Assembly (NCBI RefSeq): GCF_947496855.1
Contig: NZ_CANMED010000007.1
Coordinates: forward strand, 62,001 to 126,000
DNA from: an uncultured Aquimarina sp.
GTDB taxonomy: Bacteria; Bacteroidota; Bacteroidia; Flavobacteriales; Flavobacteriaceae
Length of the DNA stretch: 64,000 bases
Direction: 5' to 3'
This document shows positions 1 to 7,371 of the stretch, in pieces. The position numbers and the translations under genes were made by a program. The notes beneath the pieces were generated by a model, which was not told the DNA's origin, ran no database searches, and saw only the letters and a program-made list of their open reading frames with translations. Position 1 is the first letter of the stretch. The number at the start of each line of letters is the position of its first letter.

Positions 1-59
1 ATTACAACATATGTTAATCGCATATAAAATTAAAGTTTTGCTGTCAAATTATTGTATTA

Positions 60-665
60 TTAATCACAATCGATATTTAAATACACCTCTTTCAGCTGAT
101 TCCAAATGGGGTGATTTATTTCTTTAGGAGATAAGTAAAACCAAACCAAATGTTTTTTTCTAGCATTACAATATTCATATTTGATATTTGCATTTAATGT
201 AATCATATCCTTAGCAAAAAATTCATCATAAAGTTTTATTGAGCCTTTGTAATGTTTATCTTCAATTTTTCTCATCGAAGATTGTGTCTCAGGAATGTCT
301 TTAAAGAAACTAAAATTCATAATAGCTCCAGTATTCATAAGTCCGTCAAAATAAATATTCATTATGCTTTCTAATACCTCCTCATTTAATGTTGGATCTT
401 CTTCTAAGACCCATAGAAAAACATAAGAAAAATAATCCTCATTATTTGTTTCTCCCCAACCTGGTGCAAATCGAATATGTTCTTCTCCTTTATAATCTAA
501 ATCTCCTGCAAATATTAACGGAAATTCTAATACTTCGCTGCGCCAACTGCTTTTTGCTTCCAGAACATTTCCTATGTCGTTATGTAATCTAAAGTAAAGA
601 TACCCCGCTCCTATCGCGATTATTACTATTAAAATGAGTAGTGCTTTTAGAATTTTTTTTAGCAT
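60..665 (-). CDS. membrane-anchored hypothetical protein
   Basis: A 201-residue protein with one N-terminal transmembrane segment (about residues 5-26, rich in Leu, Ile and Val) followed by a soluble domain that should face the periplasm. I recognise no family. The soluble part has many acidic and aromatic residues and no Cys-rich or catalytic motif that I can name. It runs in the same direction as the DinB-like gene upstream (55 bp apart), so the two may share a transcript. It is likely a real gene because of the clear topology and good start, but its function is unknown. Confidence 0.6.
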   Translation of the reverse strand: MLKKILKALLILIVIIAIGAGYLYFRLHNDIGNVLEAKSSWRSEVLEFPLIFAGDLDYKGEEHIRFAPGWGETNNEDYFSYVFLWVLEEDPTLNEEVLESIMNIYFDGLMNTGAIMNFSFFKDIPETQSSMRKIEDKHYKGSIKLYDEFFAKDMITLNANIKYEYCNARKKHLVWFYLSPKEINHPIWNQLKEVYLNIDCD

Positions 666-719
666 AACAATAGTATATTAGAGTTCTTTTCATTCTTAGG
701 CCTTATTCACTTTTCTAAA

Positions 720-1175
720 CTAAACGTCTAGCATTCTTCTATGATAGTTTATTTGTCCTAAATGATAGGTTAAATGTGTAGTTAGGTGTATCAGGAACCT
801 CAATGTACTTGGGTTCTTATCCATCAGTATTCTGGGATATTCTTTTTGTAGATCTTCTTGTGTTAATTTATCCAAGGAATTTTGTACAATCGGCATCACT
901 TCATTTATCATAAATATCAGTTGAGATCTATGCACGTTTTTTAACGAAAATTCTTTGTCTCTCTCTCTAACATATCTAGTATTACCAAATTCTGCTCCTA
1001 TATATGTATTTAGGTTACCCACAAGATGTAAACAAAGGTTTCCTGCAGAATTACTGATCTCTTTTGTTTCGACCCATAAAATTTCTTCTTTAGAATAAGC
1101 ATTTACTTCTGCTTTCAATTTTTTCAAATCTCTATCAAAGATTGTTTTCAAGACGGCTATAATTGAATCACCCAT
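720..1175 (-). CDS. DinB-like (DUF1572-type) protein
   Basis: A 151-residue four-helix protein resembling the DinB/YfiT superfamily. The family normally uses three His residues to bind a metal. Here candidates are the His in LCLHLVGNLN (near residue 50) and two in the C-terminal HLTTHLTYHLGQ segment (about residues 129-138), the usual arrangement for DUF1572. These proteins act as thiol-dependent transferases or damage-inducible proteins of unknown substrate. The length matches the family. It precedes the membrane protein gene on the same strand. The family call is fairly confident; the biochemical role is not known. Confidence 0.75.
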   Translation of the reverse strand: MGDSIIAVLKTIFDRDLKKLKAEVNAYSKEEILWVETKEISNSAGNLCLHLVGNLNTYIGAEFGNTRYVRERDKEFSLKNVHRSQLIFMINEVMPIVQNSLDKLTQEDLQKEYPRILMDKNPSTLRFLIHLTTHLTYHLGQINYHRRMLDV

Positions 1176-1329
1176 ACGTTTGTATATACAGTTTTATTAA
1201 TATTTCTAAGGTATAAATTTTTTAATCAAAACTAAATTTTTTAATCACTAACAAACGACTACAAATGTTTACAAATGTTTACAACCGAAAATAAACACTT
1301 CCTAACCGAATATGATTAGTGTGCTGATC

Positions 1330-1337
1330 TAGGTTTG
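1330..1337 (+). promoter_or_regulatory. putative ssb promoter -7 element
   Basis: TAGGTTTG fits the Bacteroidota -7 consensus TAnnTTTG exactly and lies 78 bp upstream of the ssb start. Upstream (1257-1290) there is a short tandem repetition of an ACAAATGTTT-like unit. No clear -33 TTG box at ideal spacing. Confidence 0.45.
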
Positions 1338-1415
1338 CAGTGTCGAAACATAAGAACTTGATACTATTTACTGTTTAATCTACCTGTTACAGACAGGCTC
1401 TTAAAAATTAAAATT

Positions 1416-1748
1416 ATGAACACGCTTAAAAACAAAGTACAGTTAATTGGAAACTTAGGACAAGAACCAGAAATTCTAAATTTAGACTCTGGCAAAAAGC
1501 TTGCAAAATTCTCTATCGCTACTAATGATTATTATTATAACAAAGCAGGCGATAAAGTAACCGATACCCAGTGGCACAATATTGTCGCTTGGGGAAAAAC
1601 TGCAGAAATCATCGAGAAATATGTAAATAAAGGACAGGAAGTAGCTATAGAAGGTAAACTAACTTCTCGTAGTTATGATGATAATGAAGGTATTAAAAGA
1701 TATATCACCGAAGTTGTATGCAGTGAATTTCTGATGTTGGGAAAGTAA
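1416..1748 (+). CDS. ssb: single-stranded DNA-binding protein
   Basis: A 110-residue OB-fold protein. It starts MNTLKNKVQLIGNLGQEPE, the usual SSB opening, and continues with the conserved DTQWHNIVAWGK and the GxxVxxEGKLxSRSYxD segments. It binds ssDNA during replication and repair. It is shorter than replicative SSB (150-170 residues) because it ends right after the OB fold, with no glycine-rich linker and no acidic DDDIPF-type tip, so it probably does not recruit the usual SSB partners and may be an accessory paralog. Single gene with its own terminator. Confidence 0.9.
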   Translation: MNTLKNKVQLIGNLGQEPEILNLDSGKKLAKFSIATNDYYYNKAGDKVTDTQWHNIVAWGKTAEIIEKYVNKGQEVAIEGKLTSRSYDDNEGIKRYITEVVCSEFLMLGK

Positions 1749-1792
1749 AGAAGCAATAGATAAAACTGCAATATCAAAAAAAAATATTTTAA

Positions 1793-1842
1793 AAATAGAC
1801 ATCTATTGATTACTACTATTTTCTTTAGATGTCTATTTTTTA
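1793..1842 (+). terminator. rho-independent terminator after ssb
   Basis: Inverted repeat AAATAGACATCTA / TAGATGTCTATTT with a 20-nt loop, followed by a T run. It lies 45 bp after the ssb stop. Confidence 0.7.
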
Positions 1843-2026
1843 TTACTTCCATTCATATCACCTATATAATGTTTTATTTTTCATTTCAGTATCCCCTGAA
1901 TTTAAAAACAAGAACCTAATTTCGTTGTCGCCTAAAGTAACTTAAAAGAGATTCTTACAGTTTGTAGATCTAAAATTTATTATTTTTAGAAAAATTCAAC
2001 AAATAAACCATTTATACTTTCAGCTA

Positions 2027-2704
2027 TTGAATACATATACAAAATACTGGTTCTTAGAAGGTTTTAATCTTTTTAATAAACTCGGAAGAATTACGATGAT
2101 GCGTATGTGCGAGATTTTTGAGATGGATAATATCGATAAAGGAACTACTATTGAATTGCTCAAAGAAGACAAAAAAAACGTTTTTTTCCTTAAAAAAGGA
2201 ACTGTAAAAATAGTAGATCTCGTAAGCGAAAATGTAAAATACATTGTCAAAAAAGGCAATATTTTTGGAGAGCTTACTCTTTATAATGAATCAAATGAAA
2301 CTCAAGAACAGGCAATTGCTCTAGAAGATTGTATTATTTGTTATATCGAAGCAGAAAGAATGATTTCTATTATGGATAAACATCATTCTTTAAAAAATAA
2401 TGTTTTTAAAGTATACGGAACCAGAATCAAAAAACTGGAACGAAGATTAAACGATCTATTATATAAAGATAGTGCTACAAGAATTCATGATTTTATTAAT
2501 GATTATATAATTGAATTTGGAGAATTGCACGAAAATAGAATTATTGCTAGAAATCTTATCTCTCATAAAGATATTGCTAATCTAACAAATACTTGTAGAC
2601 AAACTGTAAGTAACATTTTGAGTGTGATGAGGAAAAAAGGTGAAATAGAATACAACACTCAGTTTATTTCTATTCCTAGTAAAGAACAAAACAAAATCCC
2701 ATAA
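2027..2704 (+). CDS. Crp/Fnr family regulator, paralog 1 (TTG start)
   Basis: A 225-residue regulator: N-terminal cyclic-nucleotide-binding-type beta roll (about residues 20-125, with FFLKKGTVKIVD and GNIFGELTLY), a long dimer helix, and a C-terminal winged helix with SHKDIANLTNTCRQTVSN as the recognition region. I chose the TTG start because the N-terminal YTKYWFLEGFNLFNKLGR aligns with the same stretch in the two paralogs downstream, and the first internal ATG would remove it. The classic cAMP-contacting Arg/Ser pair of E. coli CRP is not obvious, so the ligand is unknown. The next paralog starts 2 bp after this stop. Confidence 0.85.
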   Translation: MNTYTKYWFLEGFNLFNKLGRITMMRMCEIFEMDNIDKGTTIELLKEDKKNVFFLKKGTVKIVDLVSENVKYIVKKGNIFGELTLYNESNETQEQAIALEDCIICYIEAERMISIMDKHHSLKNNVFKVYGTRIKKLERRLNDLLYKDSATRIHDFINDYIIEFGELHENRIIARNLISHKDIANLTNTCRQTVSNILSVMRKKGEIEYNTQFISIPSKEQNKIP

Positions 2705-2706
2705 AT

Positions 2707-3390
2707 TTGAATACATATACAAAACTTTGGTTCCTAGAAGATTTTATTCTATTTAATAATCTTGGAAAAATGATGATGATCAGAATGGCCAAAGTCCTAG
2801 ATATGTTTACGATTAATAAAGGCCAAACTATCAACTTATCCAAAGAAGAAAAGAAACACGTTTTCTTTCTAAAAAGTGGAACCGTTAAGATAATTGATAC
2901 GCAAACAAACAAGGTAAAATATATAGTAAACAAGGGCAGTATATTTGGAGAATTAGCATTGTTTGATACCGAATCTTCCTCAGAAGAACAAGCAATTGCA
3001 TTAGATGATTGTATATTATGTTCTATGGAAGTTGATAAAATGTTAACTACAATGAAAAATTATCCTTTCTTAAAAAACAATATTCTAAAAGCATACGGAA
3101 ATAGAATTAAAAAGCTAGAAAAAAAAATACAAGATTTATCTTCAGAAAGCAGTACAACAAGGATTCGCAATTTTCTAATAGAACACATATCAGAGTTTGG
3201 AAAACAAGAAGGAAGTTCCATCATTTCAAAAAACCTTTTATCTCATAAAGATATTGCCAACCTTACCAATACATCTCGTCAAACGGTTAGTAATGTAATG
3301 AGTTGCCTAAGAAAAGAAGGCTTTATTGATTATGACAATAGTACAATCTCTCTTCATAAACACACATTAAATAAACAGATTATTAATTAA
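2707..3390 (+). CDS. Crp/Fnr family regulator, paralog 2 (TTG start)
   Basis: A 227-residue paralog of the preceding gene with the same layout: CNB-type beta roll (FFLKSGTVKIID, GSIFGELALF), dimer helix and winged helix (SHKDIANLTNTSRQTVSN). The TTG start and the next codons are almost identical to those of paralog 1, including the DNA around the start, which suggests a tandem duplication that kept the initiation region. It lies 2 bp after paralog 1 and is probably co-transcribed and translationally coupled. Ligand and targets are unknown. No Cys cluster for an iron-sulfur sensor is present. Confidence 0.85.
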   Translation: MNTYTKLWFLEDFILFNNLGKMMMIRMAKVLDMFTINKGQTINLSKEEKKHVFFLKSGTVKIIDTQTNKVKYIVNKGSIFGELALFDTESSSEEQAIALDDCILCSMEVDKMLTTMKNYPFLKNNILKAYGNRIKKLEKKIQDLSSESSTTRIRNFLIEHISEFGKQEGSSIISKNLLSHKDIANLTNTSRQTVSNVMSCLRKEGFIDYDNSTISLHKHTLNKQIIN

Positions 3391-3627
3391 TTTACTTTTT
3401 TTTTGATTTATCAAACAACACGAAAGATCATAAATATTTATGTGACTTGTGGTCCCTTTTACCTTTACTTTTAAATATCCTTCTTCTTTTACGTAACCTT
3501 TTACTTTATCATATGTTATTTCAGAAACCAAAGTCTGTCCCACTACCGTCAGTGACTCAATTCTTGCTGCAATATTAAACGTATCACCACTACTCCATAT
3601 TCGATTATTAAGTATTAACCAGTGCTG
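3367..3627 (-). pseudogene. C-terminal remnant of a class III adenylate/guanylate cyclase
   Basis: Reading the minus strand gives an open frame of about 86 codons with no start, opened by a TAA at 3628-3630. It contains GDTFNIAARIES, then VGQTLVSEITYDKVK, and ends near VKVKGTTSHINIYDL. This is the end of a class III nucleotide cyclase domain, including the Asn and Arg (N-x3-R) that stabilise the transition state. The first half of the catalytic domain, with the metal-binding Asp residues, is missing, and I found no trace of it in 3630-3780. It overlaps the end of the second Crp/Fnr gene by 24 bp. I infer a decayed cyclase. Confidence 0.75.
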
Positions 3628-3785
3628 TTATAACTGTATTTTTCTATACACAGATATACAATAAGCTTACTATTAATACTACAAAAAGTTAAAAATCATA
3701 CTGCAATTCATAATAAAAAACAAGTGACTTGTCGCGTGAAGTAAGTATGGTAAATTATTTACCGGTAGAATCCTACGAGACTCTT

Positions 3786-3793
3786 TATTTTTG
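3786..3793 (+). promoter_or_regulatory. promoter -7 element for the third Crp/Fnr gene
   Basis: TATTTTTG matches TAnnTTTG and lies 26 bp before the TTG start of the third regulator. It would give a leader of about 20 nt and suggests that this copy starts a separate transcription unit running into the membrane/FG-GAP operon. Confidence 0.45.
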
Positions 3794-3819
3794 GGACACT
3801 AACGTAAACACAAAACTAT

Positions 3820-4491
3820 TTGCTACCTCTAACTAAATTCTGGGTTCTGGAAGGATTCAATCTTTTTAACAAAATAGGCCGAAACAATATGATGCATATC
3901 TGCGAAATATTAGAAATGAAATATGTTAATAAAGGTGAGGTCATTGAACTTATCAGTGAAAACAAAGAAAAGGTATATTTCTTAAAAAACGGTACCGTAA
4001 AAATCGTTAATAAAGATAGCGATATTGCAAAATACATTGTAAACAAAGGAAATATTTTTGGAGAACTTGTTCTTTATGATCAAGAAGCTGCTACCGAACA
4101 ACAGGCAGTAGCTTTAGACGATTGCGTAATATGCTCTATTGAAGCCAACCAAATGACCGATCTCATGAATCAACATGAATCATTAAAAAATGAAATCTTC
4201 AAAGTATATGGTCTTAGAATCAAAAAATTAGAACGAAGACTACAGGATTTATTATATAAAGATAGCGGCACTAGAATTAAAGAATTCATTTTAGATTATA
4301 TACTTGATTTTGGAAAGTCCAATAACGACAGAATCATTGCTAAAAACTTATTATCTCATAAAGACATTGCTCATCTAACTAATACAAGTAGGCAAACAGT
4401 TAGTAATGCAATGAGTACTCTCAGAAAAAACAAAATCATAGATTATAATTCTCAATATATATCAATACATAAGGAACAAAAACTATCATGA
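3820..4491 (+). CDS. Crp/Fnr family regulator, paralog 3 (TTG start)
   Basis: A 223-residue third paralog, closer to paralog 1 (shared LEGFNLFNK, MMxxCEIxEM and LLYKDSxTRI) than to paralog 2. It has a CNB-type beta roll, dimer helix and winged helix (SHKDIAHLTNTSRQTVSN). The TTG start is supported by alignment with the other two. Its stop overlaps the next small gene in an ATGA junction, so it is the first gene of an operon with three membrane proteins and an FG-GAP protein, which it may regulate. Ligand unknown. Confidence 0.85.
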   Translation: MLPLTKFWVLEGFNLFNKIGRNNMMHICEILEMKYVNKGEVIELISENKEKVYFLKNGTVKIVNKDSDIAKYIVNKGNIFGELVLYDQEAATEQQAVALDDCVICSIEANQMTDLMNQHESLKNEIFKVYGLRIKKLERRLQDLLYKDSGTRIKEFILDYILDFGKSNNDRIIAKNLLSHKDIAHLTNTSRQTVSNAMSTLRKNKIIDYNSQYISIHKEQKLS

Positions 4492-4655
4492 TTTTTATCG
4501 CTAACATATGGTATAAATTAAAAGCAATATCAAAACAAGGGTTAACTCCTAAAGAATGGACAATAACAATAACTGAAAGAATAACCACATTCATCCTATC
4601 ATATTTACTATTGAAAGTTCTGTTACAATTTTTCGTCAAAATAAAAACTAACTAA
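4488..4655 (+). CDS. small membrane protein, 55 residues
   Basis: A 55-codon frame coupled on both sides: its ATG overlaps the TGA of the Crp/Fnr gene (ATGA) and its TAA overlaps the ATG of the next gene (TAATG). It begins MIFIANIWYKLKAISKQG and carries one hydrophobic helix near the C-terminus (about residues 35-52). Double overlap in a tight operon is good evidence that it is translated. I recognise no family. It could be an accessory of the membrane protein encoded next. Confidence 0.65.
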   Translation: MIFIANIWYKLKAISKQGLTPKEWTITITERITTFILSYLLLKVLLQFFVKIKTN

Positions 4656-5323
4656 TGAACACAACAATGAAAACCACCAAAATCCTAGGGTACCTAGGCT
4701 TGTTAGCTTCTATTCTTGTAGGCTTAGGAGAACATCTTTTACATTATTCGGAAAATATTTTAGGCCACGCAGAGAACTATGAGTTTTTCAAATTTGTTCC
4801 TTTAGAAAACATGACTACTGGTCATTTCTTAGCAGTAATTGGATTACCTTTTTATTTTGCAGGGTATCTTCACATATATCAAATGCTAAAACCTGGTAGT
4901 GAAACCTTAGCTCGTATTACACTTGGAATAGGGTTTATAGCTTTTGCTGTAGGAGGAATATGGATTGGATCCAGAGCTTCTATCGGAAACATCATTCATC
5001 TTAAAGAATCTATTGATCCAAATACATATCAAATACTTCTTGATCACTATACCAATCATATGGAAATATTGGTGCAGGTATTAAGAATTGTTATCGCATT
5101 ACTTTCTATCGTATTCGTGATGACCATTCTAAAAGGAGGAACTTATTATAAAAAATGGATGGCAATTTTTAATCCAATCATAATCCTCTTATTCGTTTTC
5201 TCTACACTTTTTTGGGCGAAACCATTAAGTAAACACTTAGCTCCAATTGCTATGAATGTGACTCATTTTATTCTTTTCGCACTCTCACTATATCAGCTTA
5301 ACAAACAAAAAACTAACTCATGA
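4655..5323 (+). CDS. six-helix membrane protein of unknown function
   Basis: A 222-residue integral membrane protein with about six transmembrane helices, separated by short loops. Conserved-looking His residues occur near the membrane (GEHLLHYSENILGHAE, DHYTNHMEI). It may belong to the DUF6796-type group, but I am not certain. The gene overlaps the small gene before it and the FG-GAP gene after it (ATGA), so the proteins are probably made together. No transport motif is visible. Confidence 0.7.
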   Translation: MNTTMKTTKILGYLGLLASILVGLGEHLLHYSENILGHAENYEFFKFVPLENMTTGHFLAVIGLPFYFAGYLHIYQMLKPGSETLARITLGIGFIAFAVGGIWIGSRASIGNIIHLKESIDPNTYQILLDHYTNHMEILVQVLRIVIALLSIVFVMTILKGGTYYKKWMAIFNPIIILLFVFSTLFWAKPLSKHLAPIAMNVTHFILFALSLYQLNKQKTNS

Positions 5324-6975
5324 TTAAAAAGATTTTAAAAATTTTAGGAATTTTAGTTCTCCTTCTTATTATCCTAGTGCTTGGATTCTTCTGGAGAGAT
5401 GCTGTTTCTGATAAATACGATGTATCTATTGATGCTGATCAGATCCCTACGTTTAAACAGATAGCACTTGATTTTACACATCAATATAATGGAGAAAAAT
5501 CATTGCCAATTGCTCCATCTGCATTAATAGACATTAATAACGATAATGTGGACGAACTATTTTTTGGTGGAGGAATGAATCAAGAAGATGCAATTTTTGC
5601 CTATAGAGATAACAAGTTTATAAATATCTCTTCAGAAACTAATTTACCTGATAAAGTTACCACTACTACAACTGTAGGTGTAGTTTCTGCTGATTTTGAC
5701 AACAACGGTTATACTGATTTATTAATCGGACGTGAAGATGGGCTACATCTGTATTACAATACTGAAGGTAAATTTACTGCTAAAACGATCAATACTCCTA
5801 TAAACGAAAAGTCAAATCCAGCAGGTATAACTGTGGGAGATATAGATAAAGATGGAGATTTAGATATATTCTTAGCGACATATTTAAAAAAAGAATTAAT
5901 GGAAGGTCAAACTATTTTTGAAGATTATGACTATGGATCTACTAGCGAATTGTTGCTAAACAATGGAGATAATACTTTTAAAAGTATCACCAAACAAGCT
6001 GGGTTAGACTATGTTCATAATACATTCCAAGGAGTCTTAGTTGATATTGATAATGATTCCTGGTTAGATTTGGTAGTTGTTCACGACACAGGAGAAGCCA
6101 GAACTTACAAAAATAATGGTGATCTTACCTTCACAATGAAAGAGAATCCATTAACCAAAAAATTCGCATATCCAATGGGATTAGCAGTTGGTGATTACAA
6201 CAATGATGGGTTAGTAGATTTTATGTTTTCTAATACTGGAAGTACGCTACCTCGTTTTTTGGCTAAAGGAGATATCAAAGATGCTTCTCTATTTAATGAA
6301 AAGTGGATATTATTTAAAAACGAAGGAAACTTTAAGTTTACTGATGCTGCTGCAGAAGCCAAAATTGCTGATTATGAATTTTCCTGGGGTTGCACATTTG
6401 CTGATATGAACAATGATGGGTTACAAGATCTAATGGTAGCCGAGAACTATGTAGACCTTGCTCCCAATAAATTATTTAGATTACCAGGCAGGTTTCTTAT
6501 TCAGAAAGAAGATCACACTTTTGTTCCTACTGAAGAAGAAAGTGGTGTCGTCAATCCTCACTTCGGTATTACATCTTTAGTGAGTGATTTTAATCAAGAT
6601 GGATATTTAGATATGGTATGGACAAATATAGACACACCATCATTAGCCTATATTAATCAAGGAGGAACCAATAATTATATACAAATAGATTTAAAAGATA
6701 ATGCAGAATCCCAAGGAGCAAAAGTTACTATAGAAACAGACACTAAAAAACTAACAGATTGGCTGGTTTCTGGAGAAGGGTTAGCAAGTGATCAAACTGC
6801 TTTATTAAATTTTGGATTAGGGACAGATTCCTCTATTCATAAAATTACAGTAAATTATACTAATGGTTCTACATTCGAATTAGAAAACCCCAAAATCAAT
6901 AGTATTGTAGATATTAACAAAGAACGAGAATTACAGAAAGTAACAAATGATTCTATTTCAAACATAGAAGAATGA
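5320..6975 (+). CDS. membrane-anchored FG-GAP/VCBS-repeat protein with ASPIC/UnbV domain
   Basis: A 551-residue protein. One N-terminal membrane helix (about residues 5-25) anchors a periplasmic or surface domain with several FG-GAP/VCBS repeats, each with a calcium-binding loop such as DINNDNVDE, DFDNNGYTD, DIDKDGDLD and DYNNDGLVD. These fold as a beta propeller of the CRTAC1 type. The last 90 residues fit the ASPIC/UnbV module (GAKVTIETD, SGEGLASDQ, LNFGLG). Such proteins bind calcium and probably carbohydrate or protein partners. It overlaps both neighbours by 4 bp (ATGA). Confidence 0.85.
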   Translation: MIKKILKILGILVLLLIILVLGFFWRDAVSDKYDVSIDADQIPTFKQIALDFTHQYNGEKSLPIAPSALIDINNDNVDELFFGGGMNQEDAIFAYRDNKFINISSETNLPDKVTTTTTVGVVSADFDNNGYTDLLIGREDGLHLYYNTEGKFTAKTINTPINEKSNPAGITVGDIDKDGDLDIFLATYLKKELMEGQTIFEDYDYGSTSELLLNNGDNTFKSITKQAGLDYVHNTFQGVLVDIDNDSWLDLVVVHDTGEARTYKNNGDLTFTMKENPLTKKFAYPMGLAVGDYNNDGLVDFMFSNTGSTLPRFLAKGDIKDASLFNEKWILFKNEGNFKFTDAAAEAKIADYEFSWGCTFADMNNDGLQDLMVAENYVDLAPNKLFRLPGRFLIQKEDHTFVPTEEESGVVNPHFGITSLVSDFNQDGYLDMVWTNIDTPSLAYINQGGTNNYIQIDLKDNAESQGAKVTIETDTKKLTDWLVSGEGLASDQTALLNFGLGTDSSIHKITVNYTNGSTFELENPKINSIVDINKERELQKVTNDSISNIEE

Positions 6976-7352
6976 AAAAAGTTTTCAAAATAGTGCTAGC
7001 AATGCTTTTTGCGATCGGTATTCTGGGCGCAGGAAGTTTAGTCATAGAAGAAATACAAACAGGTAATGGATGTCCAAAAATATGGCTAATTCCAGCTTGT
7101 GTTATTATTTTAATCTGTTTTATAATCCCATTGATTTCACACATCTTAGGAAAATATAACAGATCGTATTTCTTCTTTACCGGATTAGCTACCGTGATTG
7201 CAGCAATTGCGTCAATTATGCAATTCACAGGCAATGGTGAATGTCCTAAAACCGGAGGAGGAACACCGATGTGCTATTATTCATTATTACTTTTTACGGG
7301 GCTTATAGTATTAAAAACATATCAACTGAAGATTATTTCTTCAGAAAATTGA
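6972..7352 (+). CDS. four-helix membrane protein
   Basis: A 126-residue membrane protein with about four helices and a Cys-containing pair of loops: GNGCPKIW after helix 1 and GNGECPKTGGGTPMCYY after helix 3. The repeated GNG-x0-1-CPK suggests an internal repeat or a disulfide across the periplasmic face. It overlaps the FG-GAP gene (ATGA) and sits 19 bp before the phosphoesterase gene. No family recognised. Confidence 0.65.
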   Translation: MKKVFKIVLAMLFAIGILGAGSLVIEEIQTGNGCPKIWLIPACVIILICFIIPLISHILGKYNRSYFFFTGLATVIAAIASIMQFTGNGECPKTGGGTPMCYYSLLLFTGLIVLKTYQLKIISSEN

Positions 7353-7371
7353 TTGTATTAAAACTTATATC

